Assembly: GCF_040436405.1 (NCBI RefSeq)
Contig: NZ_AP031575.1
Coordinates: 1,244,501 to 1,308,500, forward strand
Origin: Marinomonas sp. THO17
GTDB lineage: Bacteria > Pseudomonadota > Gammaproteobacteria > Pseudomonadales > Marinomonadaceae
DNA length: 64,000 bases
Reading direction: 5' to 3'
Shown: one piece after another, positions 40,096-49,885 of the stretch
How positions within the stretch are numbered: the first letter of the stretch is position 1
Layout: each line of letters begins with the position of its first letter
Made by a program: the position numbers and the translations under genes
Notes under the pieces: generated by a model
Seen by the model: only the letters and a program-made list of their open reading frames with translations
Told to the model about the DNA's origin: nothing
Databases searched by the model: none

Positions 40096-42084
40096 ATGAC
40101 TTTATCACTATTTGGCTTTCTCTATTTATTGAATGTATTTATGCGTCTGATCCTTGCTTTTTATGCTTTACTGTTTCATCTGTCTGCGTTTGCCTTTACG
40201 TTTGCCCCCACTAGTCCATTTGAGCAAGCACAATTTTTACCCGCCGAGCAAGCTTTTCAGCTATCCGTCAGCGCACCACAAGAGGGGCGCTTTAACGCCA
40301 CCTGGGAGATTGCCGACGGTTATTATTTGTATCAGCAGCGTTTCAGCTTTTCTGGCCCTCAAGCGAATCATTTATACTTTGCCCCCTTTCCTCAAGGTGA
40401 CGCTCATGAGGATGAATACTATGGCAAGGTGACCATTTATCGTCAGCAGTTGCGTTTGCCCATTTATTATGATATTCAGCTGCCCGCGGGGACTAAGGTT
40501 CAAGCCAATTTGCATTTTCAAGGCTGTGCCGATAAAGGTTTGTGCTATCCACCCCAAAGTATGCCCATTCAATTTACTGTGCCTGACGCCAATCACCAGG
40601 CCGCTGATAAAAAACCGACACCATTCTCTTCAACACAAGCGTCAACAAAACCGACACCATTCTCTTCAACACAAGCGTCAACAAAACCGACACCAGAAAC
40701 AGCAACAGCAACTAAAACCAAAGTCACACCATCCAGTGCCCAACAGGTCATTCATGCTTTGCAACAAGAGGCTTGGTTTAGCAGTCTGTGGTTAATGTTT
40801 GGCTTGGGCTTACTGCTTTCTTTCACGCCTTGCGTACTTCCTATGGTGCCAATCGTCAGTGCTATTGTGTTGGGCAAACCCACTCAACCAGCAACAGAGA
40901 AAAGGTTAACCGCCAGTTTGCGCGGTCTGTATTTAAGCAGTGCTTATGTATTAGGCATGGCTCTCACTTATGCAGCAATAGGCGCTTTAGTGGGCTTACT
41001 AGGGTTGAGCTTTAATTTACAAGCTCAGTTGCAAAACCCCATGCTGATTGGTGCCAGCATTTTGTTGTTTGTGTTGTTGGCCTTGGCCATGTTTGGTGTC
41101 TATGAACTGAGTCTTCCTACTCGTTGGCAGAACAGCTTACAAGAATCACCGCTTTTCTCACTCGCTTCCAAGCGCGCTGGTTTGACGGCCTTTATGGCAG
41201 GTATTTTAGCCACGTTAATTGTCTCACCTTGTGTCTCCGCACCGCTTGCGGGGGCGCTTTTGTTTATCAGCAGTCAAGGTGATGCAGCCTATGGGGCACT
41301 GGTTTTGTTTATCATGGCGCTGGGTATGGGCACGCCTTTACTCTTGGTTGGGGTCTTTGGTGCCAGTATTTTACCTAAGCGCGGTGCATGGCTAGACGAA
41401 GTTAAGGTCATCATGGGATTTGGTTTGCTGGCGGTGGCGATTTGGTTATCACGGGCTTGGCTGCCAAACGGGGGCGAACTCTTCTTGTGGGCCTTGTTCG
41501 CCCTTGCGATGAGTGGTTACTTTATACACAGAGGCTTAAAAGTGGCATCCCACCCGATACGTTGGTTATTGGCAATGGTGTTTTTCCTATTGGGCAGCAT
41601 ACAATTGGTCGGCGGATTAAGTGGCGCGACCTCACCTTTGCAGCCTTTTAGTGGCTTTACTTCCCATGCAATTATTCAAGACAATTCAGACAGGATTTTA
41701 TCAGCGTCCCACGACAGTCTATTTGATGCACAGATTGGCAGTTTGGCTGAACTGGATCAACTCGTTAAGGACGCGGACCCACGCCCCATGGTATTGGACC
41801 TGTATGCAGATTGGTGCATCAGTTGTCGTACCGTAGAAGGCATTTTGGCGTCCAATGCAGCACAACAGCCTCTTGCTCAGTTACGTTTGATTAGAGTGGA
41901 TGTCACAGACAACACAAAAGACAACCAAGCCCTCATGCAAAAATTCCAACTTTATGGACCACCATCATTGATCTTTTTGGACAATCAAGGAGCTTCTTTA
42001 CCTGAATTGGCTTTAATAGGTGAACCCAGTCGACAAGAACTTATCGAACGTTTAGCCGCTTTGGCCGCACTAGGTGAAGAATAA
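40096..42084 (+). CDS. dsbD: Thiol:disulfide interchange protein DsbD
   Basis: 662 residues carrying electrons from cytoplasmic thioredoxin to periplasmic DsbC- and CcmG-type proteins. N-terminal periplasmic domain (about 35-165) with Cys pair region FQGCADKGLCYPP; a linker with a nearly perfect 12-residue tandem repeat KPTPFSSTQAST; eight membrane helices (about 230-500) with CVLPMVPI and VSPCVSAPLAGAL; and a C-terminal thioredoxin-like domain with WCISC (Cys574, Cys577). GAGGTGA precedes ATG 40096; the signal segment is long because of this start, and ATG 40141 is an alternative without a ribosome site. It diverges from the lipoprotein gene. Confidence 0.95.
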   Translation: MTLSLFGFLYLLNVFMRLILAFYALLFHLSAFAFTFAPTSPFEQAQFLPAEQAFQLSVSAPQEGRFNATWEIADGYYLYQQRFSFSGPQANHLYFAPFPQGDAHEDEYYGKVTIYRQQLRLPIYYDIQLPAGTKVQANLHFQGCADKGLCYPPQSMPIQFTVPDANHQAADKKPTPFSSTQASTKPTPFSSTQASTKPTPETATATKTKVTPSSAQQVIHALQQEAWFSSLWLMFGLGLLLSFTPCVLPMVPIVSAIVLGKPTQPATEKRLTASLRGLYLSSAYVLGMALTYAAIGALVGLLGLSFNLQAQLQNPMLIGASILLFVLLALAMFGVYELSLPTRWQNSLQESPLFSLASKRAGLTAFMAGILATLIVSPCVSAPLAGALLFISSQGDAAYGALVLFIMALGMGTPLLLVGVFGASILPKRGAWLDEVKVIMGFGLLAVAIWLSRAWLPNGGELFLWALFALAMSGYFIHRGLKVASHPIRWLLAMVFFLLGSIQLVGGLSGATSPLQPFSGFTSHAIIQDNSDRILSASHDSLFDAQIGSLAELDQLVKDADPRPMVLDLYADWCISCRTVEGILASNAAQQPLAQLRLIRVDVTDNTKDNQALMQKFQLYGPPSLIFLDNQGASLPELALIGEPSRQELIERLAALAALGEE

Positions 42085-42347
42085 CGGCTTTTTTCACTGC
42101 AAAACGCCCCTAAAAAAGGCAAGTTTACCTTAGGTTATTTTTTAAACAACTTTGTCTTTTTTGTGATTTTTCCCCGAAGAACTGGACAATATCCCGCTTT
42201 TTATTGATAATCCGCTTCAGTTACAAGCTTTAACATTTCTGTTTTTTGTCATTCTAGTTTTGTCTAAAGCGTTTTTACGTTAACTACAATTTACAACCCT
42301 CAGTGTGCAATACACTGAAACACTAATACAGACAGAAGAGAGTAAAC

Positions 42348-42797
42348 ATGGATATTCGTAAAATTAAAAAACTAATTGAACTTTTAGAAGAGTCAAATGT
42401 ATACGAAATAGAGATCAAGGAAGGCGAGGAAGCCGTTCGTATTAGTCGTGGTGGTTCACAGGTTGTTACTTCAGTTGCTGCTCCAATCGCTGCACCAGCA
42501 CCGATTGCCGCACCTGTTGCTGCAGCCGCTGAAGCAAGTGCTCCTGAAGCACCTGCCATCACTGGTCATGCAGTGAAATCACCAATGGTCGGAACTTACT
42601 ACAAGTCCTCAGCACCGGGTGCTAAGCCATTTGTAGAAGTGGGCCAAAAAGTTAATGTTGGCGATACTATTTGTATCGTTGAAGCCATGAAGATGATGAA
42701 CCAAATCGAAGCGGACAAAGCTGGCACAATTGGTGCCATCCTAGTCGAAGACGGCGAGCCTGTTGAATTTGATCAGCCTCTCGTTACTATCGTATAA
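42348..42797 (+). CDS. accB: Biotin carboxyl carrier protein of acetyl-CoA carboxylase
   Basis: 149 residues. An N-terminal helix [16 protein letters not shown] and [16 protein letters not shown] are followed by an Ala/Pro-rich linker (about 45-70) and the biotinyl domain ending in VEAMKMMN, with biotin on Lys115. It carries biotin between carboxylase AccC and transferase AccAD in the first step of fatty acid synthesis. It precedes accC by 20 bp, the standard accBC operon. The 263 bp upstream hold its promoter region and the end of dsbD transcription. Confidence 0.97.
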   Translation: MDIRKIKKLIELLEESNVYEIEIKEGEEAVRISRGGSQVVTSVAAPIAAPAPIAAPVAAAAEASAPEAPAITGHAVKSPMVGTYYKSSAPGAKPFVEVGQKVNVGDTICIVEAMKMMNQIEADKAGTIGAILVEDGEPVEFDQPLVTIV

Positions 42798-42817
42798 CCC
42801 AACAAATAGGTTTCATC

Positions 42818-44158
42818 ATGCTTGATAAGGTATTGATTGCTAACCGAGGTGAAATTGCGCTACGTATTTTACGTGCGTGTAAAGAACTCGGTATCAAAAC
42901 CGTTGCGGTTCATTCGAAAATTGACCGTGACTTATTACACGTTCGCCTTGCAGACGAATCTATCTGTATTGGCCCAAACCCATCTACTGAAAGTTACTTG
43001 AAAATCCCAGCTATTATCAGTGCTGCGGAATTGACAGACTCGTCAGCCATTCACCCAGGCTACGGTTTCCTTGCAGAAAATGCGGATTTCGCAGAGCAAG
43101 TGGAAAATTCTGGGTTCACTTTTATCGGTCCGAAAGCGGAAACCATTCGCCTCATGGGTGACAAGGTTTCTGCCATTAAGGCCATGAAAGAAGCCGGCGT
43201 TCCAACCGTGCCGGGGTCTAATGGTCCTGTGCCTGCGGATCCAGATGAGTGTCTACGCATTGCCAGCGAAATCGGTTATCCGGTTATCGTCAAAGCAGCC
43301 GCCGGTGGCGGTGGTCGTGGTATGCGTGTGGTTCACAACGAAGCCAGTCTATTGAAATCCATCAGTGTTACCCAGTCTGAAGCCGGCTCTTATTTCGGTG
43401 ACAGTACGGTTTACATGGAGAAATTCCTCACCAACCCTCGTCACGTTGAAGTGCAAGTGTTGGCCGATGGTCAAGGCAATGCCATTCACCTTTACGATCG
43501 TGACTGTTCTTTGCAACGTCGTCACCAGAAAGTATTGGAAGAAGCGCCAGCGCCTATGCTTGATGAAACCTCTCGCCAAGCCTGTTTGCAAGCTTGTGTC
43601 GACGCCTGCATCAAGATCAATTACCGCGGTGCAGGAACCTTCGAATTCCTCTACGAAGATGGTCGTTTCTACTTCATCGAAATGAACACTCGTGTTCAGG
43701 TAGAGCACCCAGTAACAGAAATGGTTACCGGGGTGGACATTGTGAAAGAGCAATTGCGTATTGCCAGTGGCTTACCACTGTCTTTAAAACAAGAAGACAT
43801 CAAGCTGAACGGTCACGCGGTTGAATCTCGTATCAATGCGGAAGATCCGAAAACCTTCATGCCAAGCCCGGGTAAAGTGGAATACTTCCACGCGCCAGGT
43901 GGTATGGGCGTTCGAGTGGATTCTCACCTTTACAGTGGCTACTCAGTACCACCAACTTATGACTCCATGATTGCCAAAGTCATTTGTCATGCAGCGGATC
44001 GTACTGCAGCACTGAAACGTCTTTCTGGTGCGTTAGATGAAACCTTCATTGATGGCATTAAGACCAACATTGCGCTGCAAAAAGAGCTAGCCAATGACGC
44101 TAACTTCATCGAAGGTGGCGTAAACATCCACTATTTGGAGAAAAAGCTCGGTCTTTAA
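42818..44158 (+). CDS. accC: Biotin carboxylase of acetyl-CoA carboxylase
   Basis: 446 residues, the expected length. N-terminal domain [23 protein letters not shown]-grasp domain with the Gly-rich loop [12 protein letters not shown] (about 159-170), KVLEEAPAP, and the metal-binding [21 protein letters not shown] (in parts), then the catalytic [14 protein letters not shown] (about 293-306). It carboxylates biotin on AccB with bicarbonate and ATP. Co-transcribed with accB. A 12-bp hairpin follows the stop. Confidence 0.97.
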   Translation: MLDKVLIANRGEIALRILRACKELGIKTVAVHSKIDRDLLHVRLADESICIGPNPSTESYLKIPAIISAAELTDSSAIHPGYGFLAENADFAEQVENSGFTFIGPKAETIRLMGDKVSAIKAMKEAGVPTVPGSNGPVPADPDECLRIASEIGYPVIVKAAAGGGGRGMRVVHNEASLLKSISVTQSEAGSYFGDSTVYMEKFLTNPRHVEVQVLADGQGNAIHLYDRDCSLQRRHQKVLEEAPAPMLDETSRQACLQACVDACIKINYRGAGTFEFLYEDGRFYFIEMNTRVQVEHPVTEMVTGVDIVKEQLRIASGLPLSLKQEDIKLNGHAVESRINAEDPKTFMPSPGKVEYFHAPGGMGVRVDSHLYSGYSVPPTYDSMIAKVICHAADRTAALKRLSGALDETFIDGIKTNIALQKELANDANFIEGGVNIHYLEKKLGL

Positions 44159-44169
44159 AGATCGACGCT

Positions 44170-44204
44170 CAGAGTCTGACGGGTAAAAGATTCGTCAGAC
44201 TCTG
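44170..44204 (+). terminator. Hairpin after accC
   Basis: CAGAGTCTGACG and CGTCAGACTCTG pair perfectly (12 bp) around an 11-base loop, starting 12 bases after the accC stop. TCATTTTCC follows, a weak U-run. Probably the accBC terminator. Confidence 0.65.
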
Positions 44205-44276
44205 TCATTTTCCGCTCGCCTCTCGCAACAAGCTTCGTTATTCTATTCCTGTAAATTCATTGTTGGACATCATTTT

Positions 44277-45167
44277 ATGCCTTGGTTGCAAATACGAATT
44301 CACACGACGCCCGACCACGTTTCTGCTTTTGAAGACACCCTACTAGAATGTGGCGCTATGGTGGTTACCTTTGAAGACATTCATGATGATCCTATCTACG
44401 AACCTGAACTTAACACCACGCCAATGTGGAAAAATACTAAAGTGACAGGTTTGTTTGAAGCGGAAGCCAAAGTCGATGAAATTCGTCCTGTGGTAGAGCA
44501 CAAAGCACTCGCCATAGGCGAAGAAGACATTGATCTAAAAATCGAAATTCTGGAAGACAAGGACTGGGAAAGAGAATGGATGGACAATTACCATCCCATT
44601 CAATTTGGTGAGCGTTTGTGGGTTTGCCCAAGCTGGCGTGATGTTCCGGATCCCAGTGCTGTCAATTTGATGCTGGATCCAGGCTTAGCCTTTGGAACCG
44701 GTACTCACCCAACCACGGCCTTGTGCTTAAAATGGCTCGACAGCATTGATTGCCAAGACAAAACCATTATAGATTATGGCTGTGGTTCCGGTATCTTAGG
44801 CATTGCCGCCTTATTACTTGGCGCGAACAAGATGGTGGGCATTGACATCGACCCGCAAGCGGTTGAAGCAACACAAGAAAATGCTTCTCGCAACCAGATT
44901 GACCCAAGCCGTTTGGAAGTGAAATTGCCACCTTATGAAACAGACTTGCAAGCCGACATAGTGGTGGCGAATATATTAGCAGGCCCATTGGCTCAGTTAG
45001 CCCCCACCATTGCCGCTCTGGTAAAGCCGGGTGGGCAGTTGGCTTTATCAGGTATTTTGGCGAACCAAGCGCAAGAAGTCATCTATGCTTACCAAGATTG
45101 GTTTAGCATAGAAAACGTCACCGAGTGCGATGAATGGGTTCGCATTGTTGGCACCAAACAAGCCTGA
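44277..45167 (+). CDS. prmA: Ribosomal protein L11 methyltransferase
   Basis: 296 residues. It trimethylates ribosomal protein L11. N-terminal recognition domain MPWLQIRIHTTPDHVSAFED; the SAM site is seen as DPGLAFGTGTHPTTALCL (about 130-147), DYGCGSGILGIAALLLGA (about 165-182) and VGIDIDPQAVEATQENA; NPF-like motif region VVANILAGPL. The length matches the family. It follows accBC closely, the usual arrangement in gammaproteobacteria. Confidence 0.95.
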   Translation: MPWLQIRIHTTPDHVSAFEDTLLECGAMVVTFEDIHDDPIYEPELNTTPMWKNTKVTGLFEAEAKVDEIRPVVEHKALAIGEEDIDLKIEILEDKDWEREWMDNYHPIQFGERLWVCPSWRDVPDPSAVNLMLDPGLAFGTGTHPTTALCLKWLDSIDCQDKTIIDYGCGSGILGIAALLLGANKMVGIDIDPQAVEATQENASRNQIDPSRLEVKLPPYETDLQADIVVANILAGPLAQLAPTIAALVKPGGQLALSGILANQAQEVIYAYQDWFSIENVTECDEWVRIVGTKQA

Positions 45168-45234
45168 TGATTGAATCGTTTATTAAATACATTGCTTTAA
45201 ATACATTGCTTTGACTGAAGGAATACATTTGCCC

Positions 45235-46611
45235 ATGGCCAATAGCTTAACCACACGTTGCCCAAAATGTTCCACTGCATTTCGTGTCAGTGATGAAGTA
45301 TTGAGCATGGCCAAAGGGAAGGTTCGCTGCGGTCAGTGTTTCCATATTTTTGATGCCAAGCAAGCCAGTGTGAAAGCAAGTGTCGACGAAGCGAATAAAG
45401 CGCCTCAGCAAGGGGCGTCAGTAGCCGCTAAAAAGGCTACGACAAAGACTGCAACATCCTCATCTAGCGAGGTAGACAACCGACTGGCTCCTGCGGATGA
45501 TGCCGTGAATCCGGATTGGCTCAGCACCTTATTTATCGATGAAGATTTGCAACCTGCCACTGATCATGGCGCACAGCAAAAACAAAACGCTCAGCAGAAT
45601 CGCTACCAACAAAGAATTCACCAAGCCAAGACTGAAACAGTTAACACAGAAACAGCAAAAACCGCCGCCAACAACAAGGAAACAACATTCGAGTTGGCCC
45701 CTTGGGAAGTGGAACTGGCCGAAGTGGAAGCCGCCTTGCAAGCGCGACCAAAAAGCGCAGAAAAGCCGACTCCCGCTGCTGCTGAAAAAGCCGCACCGAG
45801 TCGTGCTCAAGCTGCGAATAAATCGCCAGCAACGTCAGCCAAACACACCAATACGGCATCCCAAGTTTCTAACAAGATGGCAAACGCCTCCAGTAATATG
45901 GCAAAAGCGGCGAAAGCGAGCTCTATAAATGCAGAAAGAGACGCAGAAAGTGCCGCCGAGCCAGACTACATGATGGCTCTACACTCACTGGCACAAACAG
46001 CCTCAGAGCAAACACGTCCACCCGCTGGGGCTCAGCAACACAGTTTCTTAGAGCAACTCTCCGCTCAGCAAAGTTTGGCACCACTACTGGAAGAAGCCAA
46101 AGCCAAGGCTCATGAGAAACGCTCTCATCCTTGGCTATGGTTCATTGCCATTGTCTTGGGGCTGGCCATATTAACAGGACAAGCAGCCAACCATTTCTTT
46201 GATGAAGGCAGTCGTTCATCACATTTTCGCGGTTTTTATCGCATGCTGTGTTCTTATACAGGCTGTACTTTACCCAGATTTGAAGACGTCAGCGCCATCT
46301 CCATTCAACACGTACGTATTCAAAGCCACCCAAGCATTCCCAATGCCTTAATGGTCAATGCCATCATCACCAATAACAGTGCTTTTTCACAGCCCATGCC
46401 CAAAATCGCCTTGGAATTCTTTGATCTTAACGGCAAACCCGTTGCCGCACGTTTGTTTGCACCCAGTGCCTATCTACACAAAGACTTTTTAGACATTACT
46501 TTCATGCCGCCTAATACGCCAATTCATTTGGTGATTCCCATTCAGGATCCGGGTGCAAGGGCGGTGACGCATGAACTAAAAGCCTTTCCGGCGGACACTC
46601 GCTCCTACTAA
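45235..46611 (+). CDS. DUF3426 membrane protein with N-terminal zinc ribbon
   Basis: 458 residues from MANSLTTRCPKCS. ATG 45235 is used; TTG 45229 or 45211 are alternatives, and a GAAGGA lies nearer the TTG. An N-terminal MJ0042-type zinc ribbon (C-x2-C at 9-12, C-x2-C at 33-36) is followed by a long low-complexity Ala/Lys/Thr linker (about 45-290), one membrane helix (WLWFIAIVLGLAILTGQAA, about 300-318) and a DUF3426 C-terminal domain with conserved YTGCTLPRFEDVSAI. Function unknown; the order prmA-DUF3426-dusB-fis is common in this group of bacteria. Confidence 0.88.
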   Translation: MANSLTTRCPKCSTAFRVSDEVLSMAKGKVRCGQCFHIFDAKQASVKASVDEANKAPQQGASVAAKKATTKTATSSSSEVDNRLAPADDAVNPDWLSTLFIDEDLQPATDHGAQQKQNAQQNRYQQRIHQAKTETVNTETAKTAANNKETTFELAPWEVELAEVEAALQARPKSAEKPTPAAAEKAAPSRAQAANKSPATSAKHTNTASQVSNKMANASSNMAKAAKASSINAERDAESAAEPDYMMALHSLAQTASEQTRPPAGAQQHSFLEQLSAQQSLAPLLEEAKAKAHEKRSHPWLWFIAIVLGLAILTGQAANHFFDEGSRSSHFRGFYRMLCSYTGCTLPRFEDVSAISIQHVRIQSHPSIPNALMVNAIITNNSAFSQPMPKIALEFFDLNGKPVAARLFAPSAYLHKDFLDITFMPPNTPIHLVIPIQDPGARAVTHELKAFPADTRSY

Positions 46612-46712
46612 TAACCGCCATTTTTAAAAGAAAAAACACCATTTCTGTATAGCATTCCTGACAGATGCAAAAAAAGCACAAAAAATAGTCAATTTTTCAT
46701 CTGTCAAGACTT

Positions 46713-46750
46713 CAAAAATAGAAATTGCCTAGGTATTATTCTCGCCCGCT
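46713..46750 (+). promoter_or_regulatory. Predicted dusB-fis promoter
   Basis: TATTAT (46734-46739) is a good -10, followed by TCTCGCCCGC, a GC-rich discriminator of the kind linked to stringent control, which is known for the enterobacterial dusB-fis operon. The -35 (CTTCAA at 18 bases) is poor. Regulation is inferred. Confidence 0.35.
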
Positions 46751-46798
46751 CGACACAGTCGAAGATCTTTAACATTCAATCCAGTATTCAGGAACATC

Positions 46799-47767
46799 AT
46801 GGCATTTGCTATTGGCCCATATTGCGTTGAAAAGCCCGTTATTCTTGCCCCTATGGCAGGGGTAACCGATTTGCCTTTTCGTCGCCTCTGTCATGACCAA
46901 GGCGCAGGTCTAGTGGTCTCAGAGATGGTCACATCCGATGTTCGACTTTGGCAATCCAATAAAAGTCGTCATCGCCTAGTGCACGATGCTGAAGTGTCAC
47001 CTAGGTCAGTACAAATTGCCGGTGGCGATCCGCAAATGATGGCCGAAGCGGCTCAGCAAAACGTAAAACTCGGTGCGCAAATCATCGATATCAACATGGG
47101 CTGTCCAGCAAAAAAAGTGTGCAACAAGGCCGCAGGTTCTGCCCTGTTGAAAGACGAGTCGCTGGTTCGTGACATACTGGAAACCGTTGTAAATAGTGTG
47201 TCCGTACCGGTAACACTGAAAATACGCACCGGCTGGAGTGAAGAGCAAAAAAATGCCCTTACCATTGCTAAAATGGCAGAAGACATTGGCATTAAAGCCT
47301 TGGCTATTCATGGCCGTACACGCGAATGCAAGTTTCAAGGCACCGCCGAGTACGACACCATAGCGCGAGTCAAGCAAGCCATTAGCATTCCAGTATTCGC
47401 CAATGGCGATATTAAGGACGCGCAAACCGCGAAATTCGTTAAGGATTATACGCAAGCGGATGGCATCATGGTTGGACGTGCAGCACAGGGCAAGCCGTGG
47501 ATTTTTCGTGAGATTAATCACTATTTACACACTAATGAATTGTTGGATCCACCCTCTCTTGAAGAGGTAAGCGCATTGGTTATTCAGCATGTAGGTAACC
47601 TACACGAGTTTTATGGAGACTATCTTGGTCTGCGCATTGCTCGTAAACATGTTGGCTGGTATTTGCAAACATTGGCAGATAACACGCAGTTTCGCAGTGT
47701 GTTCAACCGTATTGATAATACGCAAGAACAACTGGATAAATTGGAAGCATTCTTTGTTGGTCACTAG
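46799..47767 (+). CDS. dusB: tRNA-dihydrouridine synthase B
   Basis: 322 residues. A TIM-barrel flavoenzyme reducing uridines in the D-loop of tRNA. It shows VILAPMAGVTDLPFRRLC (about 14-31), INMGCPAKKVCNKAAGSALL (about 97-116) with the catalytic Cys, VTLKIRTGW, ALAIHGRTREC and DGIMVGRAAQGKPWIFREI (about 220-238). First gene of the dusB-fis operon, with fis about 100 bp downstream. Confidence 0.96.
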   Translation: MAFAIGPYCVEKPVILAPMAGVTDLPFRRLCHDQGAGLVVSEMVTSDVRLWQSNKSRHRLVHDAEVSPRSVQIAGGDPQMMAEAAQQNVKLGAQIIDINMGCPAKKVCNKAAGSALLKDESLVRDILETVVNSVSVPVTLKIRTGWSEEQKNALTIAKMAEDIGIKALAIHGRTRECKFQGTAEYDTIARVKQAISIPVFANGDIKDAQTAKFVKDYTQADGIMVGRAAQGKPWIFREINHYLHTNELLDPPSLEEVSALVIQHVGNLHEFYGDYLGLRIARKHVGWYLQTLADNTQFRSVFNRIDNTQEQLDKLEAFFVGH

Positions 47768-47870
47768 ACCAACAAATTGGTACTTAATGCATTCGTCACT
47801 GAACACATTTAGGTTCGATGACGAATGCCATTATTAAATGGTTAGCTTTAAAAAAAGAGAAGGTCATTCC

Positions 47871-48149
47871 GTGGTAGAACAAACTCAAACTCATACGTTT
47901 CAAGCCGCTTCTTCAGATCAGTCACAAACCCTTCGTGACAATGTTGAGAAAGCACTACAAAACTATTTCGCTCATCTTGATGGGCAACCAGTGACTGACT
48001 TGTACCAATTGGTACTTGCTGAGGTTGAGGCGCCTCTGCTTGAGTCAGTGATGAGCTACACCAAGGACAACCAAACCAAAGCATCCACCCTCCTTGGCCT
48101 TAATCGAGGAACTCTACGCAAAAAATTAAAGCAGTACGGCATGCTGTAA
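47871..48149 (+). CDS. fis: DNA-binding nucleoid protein Fis
   Basis: 92 residues from GTG 47871, preceded by AGAAGG seven bases upstream. This start gives [10 protein letters not shown], like the MFEQ start of Escherichia coli Fis; an upstream ATG at 47838 would add 11 residues. The core matches Fis closely: [40 protein letters not shown] and the C-terminal helix-turn-helix [20 protein letters not shown]. It acts as a homodimer that bends DNA and controls rRNA and many growth genes. A rho-independent terminator follows. Confidence 0.95.
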   Translation: MVEQTQTHTFQAASSDQSQTLRDNVEKALQNYFAHLDGQPVTDLYQLVLAEVEAPLLESVMSYTKDNQTKASTLLGLNRGTLRKKLKQYGML

Positions 48150-48156
48150 ACATTTT

Positions 48157-48185
48157 AAAAAAGGGCGAAGTTCGCCCTTTTTTTT
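48157..48185 (+). terminator. Rho-independent terminator after fis
   Basis: GGGCGAA-G-TTCGCCC (48163-48177) followed by eight T residues and preceded by six A residues. It starts eight bases past the fis stop. Confidence 0.95.
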
Positions 48186-48229
48186 GTTTTTCCCCTTATT
48201 CATTTAATGTTAACTACATTGCGAGAACC

Positions 48230-49810
48230 ATGATGGCAAATCAAAACACTGTGACTCCAATCAAGCGCGCGTTAATCAGCGTTTCCGACAAAACAGGCAT
48301 TGTCGAATTCGCTCGTGAATTGGCCGCTCAAGGCGTTGAAATTCTCTCCACTGGCGGTACCTATCGTTTATTGCTAGAAAATCAAGTCCCTGCGATTGAA
48401 GTATCAGATTACACAGGCTTTCCAGAAATGATGGACGGTCGTGTTAAGACCCTACACCCAAAAGTACATGGCGGTATTTTGGGTCGTCGCGACATAGATG
48501 GCGACATCATGAAAGAGCACGGTATCCATGCCATTGATATGGTGGTGGTCAACCTTTACCCATTCGAAGCGACCATTGCGCGCCCAGATTGCGATCTCCC
48601 CATGGCCATTGAAAACATCGACATCGGTGGCCCGACCATGGTTCGCTCCGCCGCCAAAAACCATAAAGACGTAGCCATTGTGGTCTCCCCTAACCGCTAT
48701 GCAGACATCTTAGCCGCTTTGCAAGTCGATGGCGGTCTAACCTACGAACAACGTTTTGATCTTGCCGTTCAAGCCTTCGAGCATACGTCTCATTATGACG
48801 GCGCCATTGCCAATTACCTTGGCAAAAAAGTGGCTGGCGGTAGCGATGACTTTGCGCGTACCTTTAATTTACAGTTTAACAAGCAAGAAGAAATGCGCTA
48901 CGGTGAGAACCCTCACCAAAAAGCCGCTTTCTATGTGGAAGCCAATCCACAAGAAGCCTCTATCAGCACAGCTAAGCAGCTGCAAGGCAAAGCGCTTTCA
49001 TACAACAACATTGCTGATACAGATGCGGCGCTGGAATGCGTGAAAAGCTTCCAAGAGCCCGCTTGTGTGATAGTAAAACACGCCAACCCTTGTGGTGTGG
49101 CGACGGCCGCAAGCCAGCTGGAAGCGTACGACTTAGCTTTCCAAACTGACCCGACTTCGGCATTTGGCGGCATCATAGCCTTCAACCAAGCGTTGGATGC
49201 GCAAACCGCGCAAGCCATCATTGACCGTCAGTTTGTTGAAGTCATTATTGCCCCAAGTGTTAGTCAAGCGGCCGCTGACATTGTGGCAGCAAAACAAAAC
49301 GTACGCTTACTAGAGTGTGGTGAATGGTCAATAGACAAGCCTGCGGCACTCGATTACAAGCGTGTTAACGGTGGTTTATTGGTACAAGATCGTGATGACG
49401 GCGCCATTACTTTGGACGATCTTAAAGTCGTCTCTAAACGACAACCTTCACCTGAAGAGTTAAAAGACCTATTGTTCGCTTGGAAAGTCGCCAAGTTCGT
49501 TAAATCCAATGCCATTGTGTACGCCAAATCCGGTCAAACCATCGGCGTGGGCGCAGGTCAAATGAGCCGTGTTTACAGTGCCAAAATCGCCGGTATCAAA
49601 GCGGCGGATGAGAAGCTTCAAGTAGCAGGCTCGGTGATGGCATCAGACGCCTTCTTCCCATTCCGCGATGGTATTGATGCAGCGGCGCAAGCGGGCATCA
49701 CAGCCGTCATCCAACCGGGTGGATCAATGCGTGACGAAGAAGTCATTGCCGCTGCTGATGAAGCAGGTATGGCTATGGTATTCACCGGCATGCGCCACTT
49801 CCGCCACTAA
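48230..49810 (+). CDS. purH: Bifunctional AICAR transformylase / IMP cyclohydrolase
   Basis: 526 residues catalysing the last two steps of IMP synthesis. The N-terminal cyclohydrolase part (MGS-like) shows [20 protein letters not shown] and [12 protein letters not shown] (about 39-50), then [16 protein letters not shown]. The C-terminal transformylase part has [13 protein letters not shown] (about 219-231), [13 protein letters not shown] (about 279-291) and [18 protein letters not shown] near the end. Two tandem ATGs mark the start. It is followed by purD, the usual purHD pair. Confidence 0.97.
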   Translation: MMANQNTVTPIKRALISVSDKTGIVEFARELAAQGVEILSTGGTYRLLLENQVPAIEVSDYTGFPEMMDGRVKTLHPKVHGGILGRRDIDGDIMKEHGIHAIDMVVVNLYPFEATIARPDCDLPMAIENIDIGGPTMVRSAAKNHKDVAIVVSPNRYADILAALQVDGGLTYEQRFDLAVQAFEHTSHYDGAIANYLGKKVAGGSDDFARTFNLQFNKQEEMRYGENPHQKAAFYVEANPQEASISTAKQLQGKALSYNNIADTDAALECVKSFQEPACVIVKHANPCGVATAASQLEAYDLAFQTDPTSAFGGIIAFNQALDAQTAQAIIDRQFVEVIIAPSVSQAAADIVAAKQNVRLLECGEWSIDKPAALDYKRVNGGLLVQDRDDGAITLDDLKVVSKRQPSPEELKDLLFAWKVAKFVKSNAIVYAKSGQTIGVGAGQMSRVYSAKIAGIKAADEKLQVAGSVMASDAFFPFRDGIDAAAQAGITAVIQPGGSMRDEEVIAAADEAGMAMVFTGMRHFRH

Positions 49811-49836
49811 AAAATGACCCGCTAAGTTAAATGATC

Positions 49837-49865
49837 ACAGCGCTGCTTATAGGTAGGAGCGCTGT
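49837..49865 (+). other. Hairpin between purH and purD
   Basis: ACAGCGCT and AGCGCTGT pair perfectly (8 bp) around a 13-base loop that contains TAGGTAGG. It ends about 20 bases before the purD start, close to its ribosome site (AAGGATGAG), and has no U-tract. It may adjust the purH:purD ratio. Confidence 0.5.
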
Positions 49866-49885
49866 TTGATAAAAAGGATGAGACA

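Noticed and set aside
43349..43753. Minus-strand frames inside accC, purH, dusB and nrdA
   Set aside because: Shadows of strongly conserved genes on the other strand, without ribosome sites or recognisable domains.
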